21,217 nt of DNA from a virus. A program made the translations under genes and the position numbers. The DNA lies in IMG/VR virus record IMGVR_UViG_3300042396_000490, positions 1-21,217 of that record, one strand, 5' to 3'. A model generated the notes under the pieces. The model had not been told where the DNA came from and made no database searches. It saw only the letters and a program-made list of their open reading frames with translations. Every line of letters starts with the position of its first letter. Position 1 is the first letter of the stretch. Shown here in pieces: positions 1 through 6,082 of the stretch.

Positions 1-144
1 CCGGCTGAGGTCTGCAGGTATGCAAGCCTTGAAAGCGCGTGGAAGGCTTGGAATAAATCGCAGGGCAAGGAATGCCAAGGGTTAATTAATCGCCGGTGCT
101 GTGAATGGGAAATCTGGAAAAGCGGCATTTATAAAAAATGGTGA
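1..144 (+). CDS. Phage lysozyme (GH24-like), C-terminal end only
   Basis: Frame 1 is open from the first base to a TGA at 142-144 and gives 47 residues. They include SLESAWKAWNK and CQGLINRRCCEWEIW. The GL-x-NRR segment followed by aromatic and acidic residues is typical of the C-terminal end of T4-type/GH24 phage endolysins (usually GLVNRR or GLVKRR). The family cleaves the MurNAc-GlcNAc bond of peptidoglycan at the end of infection. The catalytic Glu and the start lie upstream of the window and cannot be checked. The gene ends 3 bases before the Mor/C-like gene, so both are probably on one transcript. The holin follows within 430 bases, which supports a lysis role. The family call rests on this short tail only. 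Confidence 0.6.
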   Translation, partial: PAEVCRYASLESAWKAWNKSQGKECQGLINRRCCEWEIWKSGIYKKW

Positions 145-147
145 TTT

Positions 148-498
148 ATGAGGCACCCGTCAATAAATGAAATTATCGAGGTTATCGGTATTGTTGAGGC
201 CGGGAGGCTTGTCGATCAGATCGGCGGGGTGACGTACTACTTTCCGTCAGATGGCAAGGAATCCCCGCACGTTTCGCTTTCCCCGGTGGCATGGCAGGCC
301 ATGTGCAGCCATTACGGGGACTGGGTTTATATTCCTAAAGATGAAAGCGGAAAGCGCGAAGTCAGAAACGCTGAAATCAGAAAACTGAGGGCTGAAGGGG
401 CGCATATTATCGATTTAGCCATTAAGTTCAGGCTATCAGATAGGCAGATTAAAACAATCTGCAGTGGGGTGATGAAAAAGCGTCCAAGCCTTAGATAG
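148..498 (+). CDS. Mor/C-family late transcription activator
   Basis: The protein has 116 residues. The C-terminal part (about 72-108) reads RNAEIRKLRAEGAHIIDLAI followed by KFRLSDRQIKTIC, a helix-turn-helix of the kind found in the Mor/C family of phage Mu. The N-terminal half (NEIIEVIGIVEAGRLVDQIG) fits the dimerisation region of that family. Mor turns on the middle operon and C turns on late genes in Mu. Here the gene sits just before the holin, as C sits just before the lysis genes in Mu, so a C-like role is the better guess. The ATG has a GGTGA ribosome site about 5 bases upstream. A palindromic element repeated elsewhere before late genes begins right at its stop codon and is a candidate binding site. 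Confidence 0.75.
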   Translation: MRHPSINEIIEVIGIVEAGRLVDQIGGVTYYFPSDGKESPHVSLSPVAWQAMCSHYGDWVYIPKDESGKREVRNAEIRKLRAEGAHIIDLAIKFRLSDRQIKTICSGVMKKRPSLR

Positions 499-514
499 TG
501 AAGCGCTTCCCCTT
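499..514. promoter_or_regulatory. Late-gene palindromic element, copy 1 (before holin)
   Basis: The sequence tgaagcgctt-ccccta-like stretch contains the perfect 10-base palindrome gaagcgcttc at 500-509, followed by cccttataag. Copies 2 (9490-9511) and 3 (14611-14632) have the same core with accttaa after it. A TA-rich hexamer (TATAAG, 514-519) begins 4 bases after the palindrome and could be a -10 element. The element lies between the Mor/C-like gene and the holin. Its role as an activator site or operator is inferred from position and repetition. Confidence 0.6.
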
Positions 515-539
515 ATAAGATCGACAACCGCCACATATT

Positions 540-569
540 ATCCCCGCAAACTTACAGCGGGGATTTTTT
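540..569 (+). terminator. Stem-loop with U-run directly abutting the holin start
   Basis: An 8-base perfect stem atccccgc (540-547) and gcggggat (557-564) with a 9-base loop is followed by six T (564-569). This has the form of a Rho-independent terminator. The T-run ends at base 569 and the holin ATG starts at 570. The only Shine-Dalgarno-like sequence for the holin (GGGGA, 559-563) lies inside the 3' arm. The hairpin could therefore stop upstream transcription, hide the holin ribosome site, or do both. Confidence 0.7.
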
Positions 570-971
570 ATGTTCGGGATCGGGGAAGTAGCAACGCTAA
601 TTGATACAGCGGGCAACAAAATTTGGGCCGACGCTAATATCGAAGCGGAAAGCAAAGCAGAGGCAATAAAACAAGAGCTGACCCAGGAATTTAGTTCGAT
701 TATGGGGCAGCTTGAAATCAATAAAACTGAAGCGGCCAGTGGGTCGCTTTTCGTATCAGGTTGGAGGCCAGCAGTCGGATGGTGCGGCGCACTGGGCTAT
801 GGCTACCAATTCTTATTTAGACCAATCGCTAACGGTTGCGCAATCGCGGCGGGGTTTCCGCCAATCTTTCCAGGCATTGAAACCGAAGCGCTTGGCACTC
901 TTTTATTTGGATTGCTTGGGTTCGGCACTATGCGAATGGTTGAGAAAGTAAAAGGCGTCGAGCGTAAGTAA
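570..971 (+). CDS. Three-transmembrane phage holin
   Basis: This 133-residue protein has a polar N-terminal part (1-50) and then INKTEAASGSLFVSGWRPAV, the signature stretch of the 3TM phage holin family (also found with gene-transfer-agent release genes). Three hydrophobic segments follow at about 68-84, 86-101 and 106-122, and the tail is basic (KVKGVERK). Holins form the membrane lesions that release endolysin and time lysis. The gene overlaps the next one by one base (TAATG). The start at 570 is chosen because no upstream in-frame start gives a better ribosome site; GGGGA lies about 6 bases upstream but within a hairpin. The lysozyme upstream supports the assignment. Confidence 0.85.
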   Translation: MFGIGEVATLIDTAGNKIWADANIEAESKAEAIKQELTQEFSSIMGQLEINKTEAASGSLFVSGWRPAVGWCGALGYGYQFLFRPIANGCAIAAGFPPIFPGIETEALGTLLFGLLGFGTMRMVEKVKGVERK

Positions 972-1219
972 TGGACGAAAAAACACTGAGGGAAATACTG
1001 GCCGACGTGCTTGAGCAGCACGAAAGCGTAACAGCAGCCACCCACGCAGAACACCATGAGTTTATCCGGGCCATGATTGCCAGGGAAAAAGTCAAAGCGG
1101 AGCGGTGGGAGGCCATCCAAAAACAGGTGCTTGGTTGGGGCGTTATTGCCTTAATCGGAGCCATCGGACACGCGGTGTCTGAGCATTTAAAAATCGACAT
1201 TTCCACGCTTTTCAGATGA
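971..1219 (+). CDS. Small one-TM protein of the lysis module
   Basis: The 82-residue product has a charged N-terminal region rich in His and Glu (HAEHHEFIRAMIAREKVKAE) predicted to be helical. One hydrophobic segment follows at about 53-69 (VLGWGVIALIGAIGHAV), then a short tail. No signal peptide or lipobox is visible. Proteins of this shape are often found directly after 3TM holins in proteobacterial phages, and their function is not settled. It could be a holin partner, a regulator of holin insertion or a spanin-like factor. The gene starts one base inside the holin stop (TAATG) and ends with an ATGA overlap with the next gene, so it is expressed with the lysis genes. Confidence 0.6.
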   Translation: MDEKTLREILADVLEQHESVTAATHAEHHEFIRAMIAREKVKAERWEAIQKQVLGWGVIALIGAIGHAVSEHLKIDISTLFR

Positions 1220-1422
1220 TCGACAACTTAGACAGAGCCAGCGACTATGCGGAATTTGAGCGCGAGTTACAAATTAAAAACAGAGCAAGCGCTGAAATTG
1301 AACCCGGCAGACCGGGCGAATGCGACGAGTGCGGCATGAATTCAGAGCGGTTGGTCAAAGGGCTTTGTGTTCAATGCCGTAACGAAGCCGAAAGAAAAAA
1401 CAGGAGTTTTTCCCCACTATGA
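1216..1422 (+). CDS. TraR/DksA-type C4 zinc-finger protein
   Basis: The protein has 68 residues. The C-terminal half carries CDEC (36-39) and CVQC (51-54) with GLC between, the four-cysteine zinc finger of the TraR/DksA family, followed by RNEAERK. Full DksA is about 150 residues. TraR-like phage versions lack most of the coiled coil and are about 70 residues, as here. Family members bind in the secondary channel of RNA polymerase and alter promoter choice, mimicking DksA plus ppGpp. Such proteins are common in Mu-like and P2-like phages. ATGA overlaps on both sides tie it to the holin-side genes and to the methyltransferase. Confidence 0.8.
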   Translation: MIDNLDRASDYAEFERELQIKNRASAEIEPGRPGECDECGMNSERLVKGLCVQCRNEAERKNRSFSPL

Positions 1423-2804
1423 AAAAAGAGCTTGAGATTATCCAGCGCAGCACCGACGACTTGATTCCATACGCCAGGAACAGCCGCACCCATAGCGAGG
1501 ATCAGGTGGCGCAAATCGCGGCCAGCATCAAGGAGTTTGGGTTCACAAATCCCATTCTTACAGATGGCAGTAGCGGAGTCATTGCGGGCCATGGGCGGCT
1601 CTTGGCAGCTAAAAAGCTTGGTATCAAAGAGGTTCCCACGATTGATTTGGCGCATTTTACCGAGTCGCAAAAGCGGGCTTATATCATCGCTGACAATAAG
1701 TTGGCATTAAATGCCGGGTGGGACTTTGACATGCTGCAAATCGAAATAGAGGAACTGAGCGAGGACGGGTTTGATTTGGATTTGCTGGGGTTTTCTGCAG
1801 ACGAGCTTGATGGATTGCTTGACGGCGCTTTTGGCGACGATGGCGAAGAGGGAAGCGAAGGCAGTACCAGCGACAGCAAAGGAAGCCTGTCAGAAAAATT
1901 CTTGGTTCCGCCGTTTTCCGTGCTTAATGCGCGGGACGGATGGTGGCAGGATCGAAAGCGCGGGTGGCTTTCCATGGGGATCGATAGCGGCAACGGCAGA
2001 ACAGAGAACTTGCTGAAGTTTTCCAAGACCGTAAACGAGAAAGCCGGAAGCTTAACCGGGACTTCAATATTTGACCCGGTGCTATGCGAAATCATTTATC
2101 GGTGGTTCAGTCCTGAGGGCGGCATGGTGCTTGACCCCTTTGCGGGCGGATCGGTGCGCGGGATCGTGGCAGCCAAGCTAAACCGCCAGTATGTCGGCCA
2201 TGAGCTGAGGCCAGAGCAGGTAGAGGCGAACCGGGAGCAAGCCGAGGCATCATGCACCGCCAACGAGCCGCACCCGGCTTGGATTTGCGGCGATAGCCGG
2301 GGCATTGACAAAACTTGCCACGATATCGACGCCGACTTGGTTTTCAGCTGCCCGCCCTATGCTGACCTTGAGGTTTACAGCGATGACCCGCAAGACCTGT
2401 CAACCCTTGAATATAGCGAGTTTCGGGACGCCTATAGCGACATCATCGCGAAAGCTTGCAAGCGATTGAAGCCCAACCGGTTCGCTTGTTTTGTCGTGGG
2501 CGAGGTCAGGGACAAAAAGACCGGGGCTTATCTGAATTTTGTCGGCGACACCATTCAGGCCTTTGTTGATGCGGGGCTTGAATATTACAACGAGATTATT
2601 CTGGTTACAGCAGTTGGCACCTTGCCAATCCGGGCGGGGCGAACCTTCAGCGCAGGGCGCAAGATCGGCAAAACCCACCAAAACGTGCTTGTTTTCGTCA
2701 AAGGATCGGGGGCGGAAGCTTCAAAGGCTTGCGGAACTGTCGAGGTCAACGAGGAATGCTTTGCAGACTATGAAGACGAGCCAGAAGTCGAAGAAATCAA
2801 TTGA
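1419..2804 (+). CDS. ParB-like domain fused to DNA methyltransferase
   Basis: The 461-residue protein has two parts. Residues about 10-95 form a ParB/sulfiredoxin-type N-terminal domain (IAASIKEFGFTNPIL, then IAGHGRLLAAKKLG and IIADNKLAL). An acidic linker follows (about 115-160). Residues about 161-430 form an N6-adenine/N4-cytosine methyltransferase: motif I LDPFAGGS (238-245), where SAM binds, then motif IV SCPPY (310-314), then a C-terminal RAGRTFSAGRKIGKTHQNVL. Motif I before motif IV excludes the beta-class order. SCPPY is close to the SPPY of N4-cytosine enzymes, but the target base cannot be read from sequence. No restriction endonuclease is nearby, so this looks like an orphan phage methylase, probably protective against host restriction. 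It overlaps the next gene by 35 bases. Confidence 0.85.
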   Translation: MKKELEIIQRSTDDLIPYARNSRTHSEDQVAQIAASIKEFGFTNPILTDGSSGVIAGHGRLLAAKKLGIKEVPTIDLAHFTESQKRAYIIADNKLALNAGWDFDMLQIEIEELSEDGFDLDLLGFSADELDGLLDGAFGDDGEEGSEGSTSDSKGSLSEKFLVPPFSVLNARDGWWQDRKRGWLSMGIDSGNGRTENLLKFSKTVNEKAGSLTGTSIFDPVLCEIIYRWFSPEGGMVLDPFAGGSVRGIVAAKLNRQYVGHELRPEQVEANREQAEASCTANEPHPAWICGDSRGIDKTCHDIDADLVFSCPPYADLEVYSDDPQDLSTLEYSEFRDAYSDIIAKACKRLKPNRFACFVVGEVRDKKTGAYLNFVGDTIQAFVDAGLEYYNEIILVTAVGTLPIRAGRTFSAGRKIGKTHQNVLVFVKGSGAEASKACGTVEVNEECFADYEDEPEVEEIN

Positions 2805-3765
2805 CCTAGGCAGCTATGCGACCGGGGAGGTTGGCGGGTTTGCGGCGCAATTATTCAGGATTGCAGCGCACAACCCGCTAAGGCCAATTGTGGCAAGGCT
2901 TCCAGCCAACGGAATGCCCATAATTAAAGAACTGTACCAGGGAAAAGCGCCAGAAATCGCCAGGGTTGAAGAGCCGGTTATTGTCAGGCGCGAAGTCAGT
3001 CAGGATCGGGGGCTTGTCGCCTTCTCAGGCGGAAAAGACTCGACGGCCGTTGCTATCAAGATGGTTCAGCAAGGCATATCCACCGAGCTTTTCAACGTAT
3101 CAGGGATTAATCCAGCCTACCCGGAGGAAATTAAGGCGGCGCGAAGTGTGGCTGGGGAGCTTGGCGTCAAAATGTCCGTGCTGTCCGTGAAATTGGGGCC
3201 GCAAGCTTGGGTCGAGAATCCAGCAAAGAACCAAGTGATTTTGGGTCTTATGATCGACTACGGGACTAGGATCGGGGCTGGCTCTTATGCAATGGGCATC
3301 ATGACCACCGAAGAGGCGGCGGAAGTTTCGTTCGACTATGGGTATTCGGACGCAATCGAAATGCACCGGGCCGGAGCTGAAACTTTCGAGGGCATGGTGC
3401 CAGGAATCAAAGTCCATACCGAGCTTTTAAAAAACGAGATTGACAGCTACCGAACCATATTGGGATTCAACCCGGGTCTTTTGGCAAAAATTCAGAGCTG
3501 CATGACGCCGATTCGATACCGGGGCGTTCATCATAAAAACAACCGGGCGAAGTTTGGCGCGACTATTTTGCCGAATCGTTGCGGGTCTTGCTACAAGTGC
3601 GCTCAGGAGGTCTTAATACTAAAGGACTTGGGCCATTTAACCCCAGGAACCGCGCTAGTGGGTCACGCAGTAGAAACCTTGGCAAAGGCAGCACCTAAAT
3701 TGATAGGAAGCCATGCAAAAGCCATGTCCAGGCAAGAAATTATCAACTATTTTACCAAGGAATAA
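2770..3765 (+). CDS. QueC-like PP-loop ATPase with C-terminal Cys cluster
   Basis: The 331-residue protein has the PP-loop SGGKDS at 86-91, which binds ATP and releases pyrophosphate. The later part resembles QueC (7-cyano-7-deazaguanine synthase) in order: SDAIEMHRAGAETFEGM, GIKVHTELLKNEI, SC (243-244) and CGSCYKC (271-277), giving four cysteines for zinc. QueC itself is about 225 residues; this one has about 80 extra N-terminal residues and a much longer gap between the first Cys and the CxxCxxC. Automated tools may label it PAPS reductase-like. The ATG at 2770 is preferred over in-frame starts from 2539, since that extension lies inside the methyltransferase and is low-complexity. The substrate is unknown; the linkage suggests nucleic-acid modification. 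Confidence 0.7.
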   Translation: MKTSQKSKKSIDLGSYATGEVGGFAAQLFRIAAHNPLRPIVARLPANGMPIIKELYQGKAPEIARVEEPVIVRREVSQDRGLVAFSGGKDSTAVAIKMVQQGISTELFNVSGINPAYPEEIKAARSVAGELGVKMSVLSVKLGPQAWVENPAKNQVILGLMIDYGTRIGAGSYAMGIMTTEEAAEVSFDYGYSDAIEMHRAGAETFEGMVPGIKVHTELLKNEIDSYRTILGFNPGLLAKIQSCMTPIRYRGVHHKNNRAKFGATILPNRCGSCYKCAQEVLILKDLGHLTPGTALVGHAVETLAKAAPKLIGSHAKAMSRQEIINYFTKE

Positions 3766-3768
3766 CCA

Positions 3769-4374
3769 ATGTCTTATTCATACGGGTGCTATGAGCGCGA
3801 GTCAGAAACTCATGGTCTAGGGTGCTTTTCAGCTATGCGGTTTTATGAGGGGCAAATTATCGGCGGGTTTTCCGGAAAGTGGCTGCTTTTGCCATTGATC
3901 GACGGCCAGCCGGTTTATCCGTCCTCGATTGATTGGCGGTATTGTATCGACGTCAAAATCATGACCTTTTTAGGCGCTGAATTTTGCCTTGTTCTAAACC
4001 CATTGGGCGGCATCGGCCATAACCCTATTGATCGGATCAATCACAGCGACAAGCCAAATTGCAGGGTCGAGGGGCTGATGGTGGTGGCTGATATGACTAT
4101 CCAGCCATGGGACGAGCTTTTTATTGACTATTCAAAGCTGGATTGTACCGAGGTTATTTTTGATAGCGCTGAACAAGCGCCAGCTTTCCAGCCTCAACAG
4201 CCGCAGTGCAATCAATGCCAAGCTGAGCAAAAAAGCGCGGGTTTGTCAGGCATCCGTGAGCTTGTTCAATGGCTTTTTTGTGACTGCCTAAGTCCGGAAA
4301 TTTGGCAGCAAGTGAAAGCGCGGCTTTCCACTTTTCTTGAGCCATTAAGGCCTTTAGTTGGTCGATTTTTTTAG
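3769..4374 (+). CDS. SET-domain protein (probable SAM-dependent lysine methyltransferase)
   Basis: The product has 201 residues. Residues 1-128 form a compact SET domain: HGLGCFSAMRFYEGQIIGGF near the N-terminus, then RINHSDKPNC (the NHS-x-x-PN motif of the SAM site), then DELFIDYS (the catalytic E-L-x-x-DY motif). SET proteins methylate lysine side chains; the substrate in this phage is unknown. A CNQCQ motif after the domain could bind metal but is no standard post-SET pattern. The last 73 codons are antisense to the minus-strand gene 4154-4387, so that tail may be functionless read-through. The gene starts 3 bases after the PP-loop gene with AAGGA upstream, so the two are surely co-transcribed. 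Confidence 0.75.
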   Translation: MSYSYGCYERESETHGLGCFSAMRFYEGQIIGGFSGKWLLLPLIDGQPVYPSSIDWRYCIDVKIMTFLGAEFCLVLNPLGGIGHNPIDRINHSDKPNCRVEGLMVVADMTIQPWDELFIDYSKLDCTEVIFDSAEQAPAFQPQQPQCNQCQAEQKSAGLSGIRELVQWLFCDCLSPEIWQQVKARLSTFLEPLRPLVGRFF

Positions 4375-4387
4375 GGGGCTGGTTCAT
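4154..4387 (-). CDS. Small conserved phage protein, antisense to SET gene 3' end
   Basis: The minus strand encodes 77 residues including KIDQLKALMAQEKWKAALSL, AAKFPDLGSHKKAIEQAHGC and NPRFFAQLGID. It matches my memory of a widespread small family in proteobacterial phages (pattern: W-xx-AL-x-LAA-xFP-xLG, then IE-xAH, then P-xFY-xQLG), often opposite the terminase genes; its function is unknown. It is helical and soluble, with no membrane segment. Support for reality: a TAAGG ribosome site 8 bases before ATG, a TTGATA-16-TATAAT promoter upstream, and a family-like protein pattern that antisense noise would not give. It is the only minus-strand gene in the window and could be expressed in the lysogen. 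Confidence 0.7.
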   Translation of the reverse strand: MNQPPKKIDQLKALMAQEKWKAALSLAAKFPDLGSHKKAIEQAHGCLTNPRFFAQLGIDCTAAVEAGKLALVQRYQK

Positions 4388-4404
4388 TTTTTCGCCTTAA
4401 ATTG

Positions 4405-4417
4405 TAGCACGGTGCTA
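4405..4417. promoter_or_regulatory. Palindromic operator candidate at the minus-strand start site
   Basis: TAGCAC and GTGCTA form 6-base inverted arms around a single G. Flanking ATTG (4401-4404) and CAAT (4420-4423) extend the symmetry with a 2-base offset. The palindrome covers the predicted transcription start of the minus-strand promoter, the usual place for a repressor operator. The binding protein is not identifiable from this window. Confidence 0.5.
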
Positions 4418-4421
4418 ATCA

Positions 4422-4449
4422 ATTATAGCAATGAACTAAACTTTATCAA
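4422..4449 (-). promoter_or_regulatory. Sigma-70 promoter for the minus-strand gene
   Basis: Read on the minus strand, TTGATA (4449-4444) and TATAAT (4427-4422) are separated by 16 bases. The -10 is a perfect consensus and the -35 matches five of six positions. Transcription would start near 4415, about 28 bases before the ATG at 4387. The -35 box touches the first base of the terminase small subunit start codon, so the promoter occupies the whole divergent gap. It is the only near-consensus sigma-70 promoter I found. Confidence 0.75.
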
Positions 4450-4844
4450 TGGCAAAAAAAACAGGTAGGCCAGCATTCCAGGCAAGCCAAGAGCAAAAGA
4501 ACATGGTCAAGGCGATGGTCGGGTTTGGCATTCCGGTGGAGGATATTTGCAAAGTGATCGAAAACCCGGCAACCGGGAAGCCCATAGACAAAAAAACGGC
4601 TTACCGGCATTTTAGGGAAGAGATAGAAAGCGGGCATGTTCTAGCGACCTTCAAAGTGGCCAAAAACCTTTTTAATATCGCCACCGGCTCGACACCTCAG
4701 GCCATTACAGCAGCCATTTTTTACTTGAAGTGCCAGGGCGGGTGGAGCGAAAAAGGCAAGGCGGAAGGCGACGCGGGCATTGTCGAGCCACCCACAGAAA
4801 TCAGGATTATAGGGGTGCCGGGTCGTGGCAAAAAAGAAGAGTAA
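4449..4844 (+). CDS. Terminase small subunit
   Basis: The 131-residue protein starts basic (MAKKTGRPAF). It has a helix-turn-helix at about 17-58 (NMVKAMVGFGIPVEDICKVI, then DKKTAYRHFREEI) and a helical oligomerisation region (ATFKVAKNLFNIATG, AITAAIFYLKCQGGW). This is the layout of small terminase subunits, which recognise viral DNA and load it onto the large subunit. Its end overlaps the large-subunit gene by 20 bases. No Shine-Dalgarno is visible before the ATG (aactttatca), so initiation may be weak or leaderless. The -35 of the divergent promoter reaches the start codon, so transcription in the two directions may interfere. Confidence 0.8.
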   Translation: MAKKTGRPAFQASQEQKNMVKAMVGFGIPVEDICKVIENPATGKPIDKKTAYRHFREEIESGHVLATFKVAKNLFNIATGSTPQAITAAIFYLKCQGGWSEKGKAEGDAGIVEPPTEIRIIGVPGRGKKEE

Positions 4845-6078
4845 CCCGCTTGAGTTGCGAATGCCCGAACCCTTGGCGGAAATTTTTTCAATTCCCAGGG
4901 GAGGCGTCAGGTACAGAGGGGCGCACGGCGGAAGGGGCAGCGCCAAGTCGATGACATTTGCCAAGATGTCGGCCATTTTTGGAGCGCGGGAGCCGCTCAG
5001 GATTTTATGCACCAGGGAGCTTGAAACATCGATTAGAGAATCGTTTTACGCTGAAGTGAAAAAGGCGATTTTGAGCGACCCATGGCTTAATTCCGTCTAT
5101 TCAATCGGGTCGAGTTATATCCGAAGCAAATACGGCACCGAGTATATATTCAGGGGGTTGCGGCATAACATCAGCTCAATTAAGTCCATGGGTCAAATCG
5201 ATATTTGTATTGTCGAAGAGGCCGAGGATGTACCGGAAGCCTCGTGGCGCGACTTGGTGCCAACTATCCGGGCCGACAAGTCGGAGATTTGGCCAATATG
5301 GAACCCGAGGCGAAGGGGGAGCCCTGTCGATAAGCGTTTCAGAATCAATACTGACTCTGACATGGCAATCGCTGAAGTGCATTACAGCGACAACTTTTGG
5401 TTTCCTGACGTGCTGGAAAGCGAAAGGCTGAGAGATTTAAGAACCCTCGACCTAGCCACTTATTCGCATATTTGGGACGGCGACTATCTGGAAATGAACC
5501 AAGCCAATGTCCTGAACGGCAAGGTCAAGGTTGAAAGCTTTGAGCCTACCGAGTTCTGGCACGGGCCGTATTTCGGGGCCGACTGGGGCTTCGCTACAGA
5601 CCCGACAACCTTGGTCAAGGTTTGGATTTGGGCGGGCTTTTTATTCGTTGAATACGAGGCCTATGGTCACTGCGTCGAGATTGATGAAACGCCAGAGTTA
5701 TTCGATAGCATCAAAGGCAGCAGACAGCACCTAATCCGGGCCGACAGCGCCAGACCTGAGACTATCAGCTCAATGAGGCGGGCGGGCTTTAATATCCGGG
5801 GCGCTATAAAGGGGCCGGGAAGCGTCGAAGATGGTATCTATCACCTTCGCTCTTATGAGGCCATTGTCATTCACCCGCGATGTACTCACGCAATTTATGA
5901 GGCTAAAAGTTGGTCTTACAAAGTGGACAAGTTGACCGGCGACGTTTTGCCGATACTGGTAGACGCTGATAATCATATATGGGACGCGGTTAGGTATGCA
6001 CTCGAACCGATAATGCGGGCGGGCGATGGGCGGCATCACATCGACTCAAGCGCTGAAAATTACGATAACGAATGGTGA
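4825..6078 (+). CDS. Terminase large subunit (ATPase-nuclease)
   Basis: The 417-residue packaging motor subunit starts at GTG with AGGGG 9 bases upstream. The ATPase half has Walker A GGRGSAKS (35-42) and Walker B ICIVEE (127-132), followed by WNPRRRGSPVDKRF. The nuclease half has the RNase H-like acidic residues in GADWGFATDP (D253), IRADSARPE (D307) and NHIWDAVRYAL (D387). The order and spacing match the Terminase_3/XtmB type of PBSX and SPP1-like phages rather than Mu gp28, although the head genes that follow are Mu-like. It cuts concatemeric or host-flanked viral DNA and drives it into the prohead through the portal. It ends 4 bases before the portal start. Confidence 0.9.
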   Translation: MAKKKSNPLELRMPEPLAEIFSIPRGGVRYRGAHGGRGSAKSMTFAKMSAIFGAREPLRILCTRELETSIRESFYAEVKKAILSDPWLNSVYSIGSSYIRSKYGTEYIFRGLRHNISSIKSMGQIDICIVEEAEDVPEASWRDLVPTIRADKSEIWPIWNPRRRGSPVDKRFRINTDSDMAIAEVHYSDNFWFPDVLESERLRDLRTLDLATYSHIWDGDYLEMNQANVLNGKVKVESFEPTEFWHGPYFGADWGFATDPTTLVKVWIWAGFLFVEYEAYGHCVEIDETPELFDSIKGSRQHLIRADSARPETISSMRRAGFNIRGAIKGPGSVEDGIYHLRSYEAIVIHPRCTHAIYEAKSWSYKVDKLTGDVLPILVDADNHIWDAVRYALEPIMRAGDGRHHIDSSAENYDNEW

Positions 6079-6082
6079 TGAT

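Noticed and set aside
885-893. gaagcgctt in the holin gene, aagcgctt in the tape measure gene (18487-18494) and aagcgctt at 19165-19172
   Set aside because: These lack the conserved flank and lie in codons. The one before the DUF1833-like gene is near a start but shares only 8 bases, too little to count as a fourth element.
2539-2769. Upstream extension of the PP-loop gene by 77 codons
   Set aside because: It lies wholly within the methyltransferase gene and encodes a basic, Ser/Arg-rich sequence with no domain. ATG 2770 gives a normal short overlap.
4100-4147. Inverted repeat atccagc/gctggat as a terminator for the minus-strand gene
   Set aside because: The loop is over 30 bases, no T-run follows on the minus strand, and it lies in the conserved SET coding region.
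6026-6082. Upstream start for the portal gene
   Set aside because: It would overlap the terminase by 53 bases and lacks a ribosome site; ATG 6083 has GGTGA at a proper distance.
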